Positions 4,981 through 5,351 of a stretch of 5,351 bases of DNA are shown here, one piece after another. The position numbers and the translations under genes were made by a program. The stretch is from Bacillota bacterium (lineage in GTDB: Bacteria; Bacillota; Clostridia; Lachnospirales; Lachnospiraceae). Numbering within the stretch: position 1 is the stretch's first letter; each line of letters opens with the position of its first letter. The stretch is taken from positions 1 to 5,351 of the forward strand of contig JAEYXC010000047.1 of NCBI GenBank assembly GCA_023428655.1, read 5' to 3'. The notes under the pieces were generated by a model. That model worked only from the letters and a program-made list of their open reading frames with translations. It did no database searches and had not been told where the DNA came from.

Positions 4981-5351
4981 TTAATCAATATAATCGGCAA
5001 TATCCCCGGAGCCTCTGGTAAGACCGGTGATACCGGTGCGCACCATTTCCTTAATCGAATAGGGACCAAGCAGATTAATAAAGGCATCAATCTTATCCTG
5101 ATTACCCGTAAGCTCTATCATAAGAGATTCCAATGCTACATCAACAATCTTAGCACGGAAGATATCAGCAATTGCTATGATTGCCTGGCGATCCTTCTCT
5201 GCCGCAGCCACCTTAACCAGAATTAACTCCCTTGTTACGGATTCACCGGGTGCTAATTCCATAATCTCAATCACATCCTCCAGCTTTAATAACTGCTTTC
5301 TGATCTGTTCTAAGATTTGATCATCCCCCTGTGCCAATATCGTCATTCTTG
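4981..5351 (-). CDS. ilvN: Acetolactate synthase small (regulatory) subunit, 5' end cut by window
   Basis: IlvN activates the catalytic subunit IlvB and confers feedback inhibition by valine in the first common step of branched-chain amino acid synthesis. About 122 C-terminal residues are visible, of roughly 160-170 in the family. The visible part starts in the end of the N-terminal ACT domain (RMTILAQGDDQILEQIRKQL) and continues through PGESVTRELILVKV and the C-terminal regulatory domain, ending in the family-like MVRTGITGLTRG. The Met at 5346 is internal: the preceding bases encode the Ser-Arg that normally comes before this MTI motif, so the true start lies outside the window. ilvC follows in the same direction. 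Confidence 0.93.
   Translation of the reverse strand, partial: RMTILAQGDDQILEQIRKQLLKLEDVIEIMELAPGESVTRELILVKVAAAEKDRQAIIAIADIFRAKIVDVALESLMIELTGNQDKIDAFINLLGPYSIKEMVRTGITGLTRGSGDIADYID

Noticed and set aside
4957..5226. Plus-strand 89-codon open frame opposite ilvN
   Set aside because: It is antisense to the clearly conserved IlvN frame and has no initiation signals.

Overview
The window looks like a piece of a low-to-moderate G+C anaerobic Firmicute chromosome, most likely class Clostridia and perhaps Lachnospiraceae. This is an inference from the AT-rich intergenic DNA, strong GGAGG-type ribosome binding sites, near-consensus sigma-A promoters, and the character of the IlvC, IlvN and ABC-F proteins. 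There are five protein genes. Four are on the minus strand and one on the plus strand; the two at the window edges are incomplete.

Reading rightmost first, in the minus-strand transcription direction, the layout is as follows. (1) The 3' part of ilvN (acetolactate synthase regulatory subunit, 4981-5351) and complete ilvC (ketol-acid reductoisomerase, 3877-4887) form a branched-chain amino acid operon. The 93-nt gap between them can fold so that the ilvC Shine-Dalgarno is either hidden or exposed. The operon ends at a long hairpin (3804-3851). (2) A lone plus-strand gene (3196-3711) encodes an unrecognised 171-residue membrane-anchored protein. It has its own promoter, is more AT-rich than its neighbours, and converges on ilvC. 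(3) Divergent from it, a minus-strand gene (2006-2938) encodes a QueG-like protein with two 4Fe-4S clusters and no HEAT-repeat tail. (4) About 600 bases without a convincing gene (1410-2005) hold two candidate minus-strand promoters, a compact stem-loop and a textbook intrinsic terminator. (5) An Lsa-type ABC-F ATPase begins at 1409 and runs off the left edge.

The most interesting element is the ABC-F leader. A promoter about 200 bases upstream is followed by a structured RNA and then by an intrinsic terminator that lies before the start codon and has no gene to terminate. This is the architecture of an antibiotic-responsive transcription attenuator, as known for several ribosome-protecting ABC-F genes. 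The second candidate regulatory element is the pair of mutually exclusive hairpins over the ilvC ribosome binding site. I saw no tRNA, rRNA, CRISPR array, insertion sequence or phage gene.
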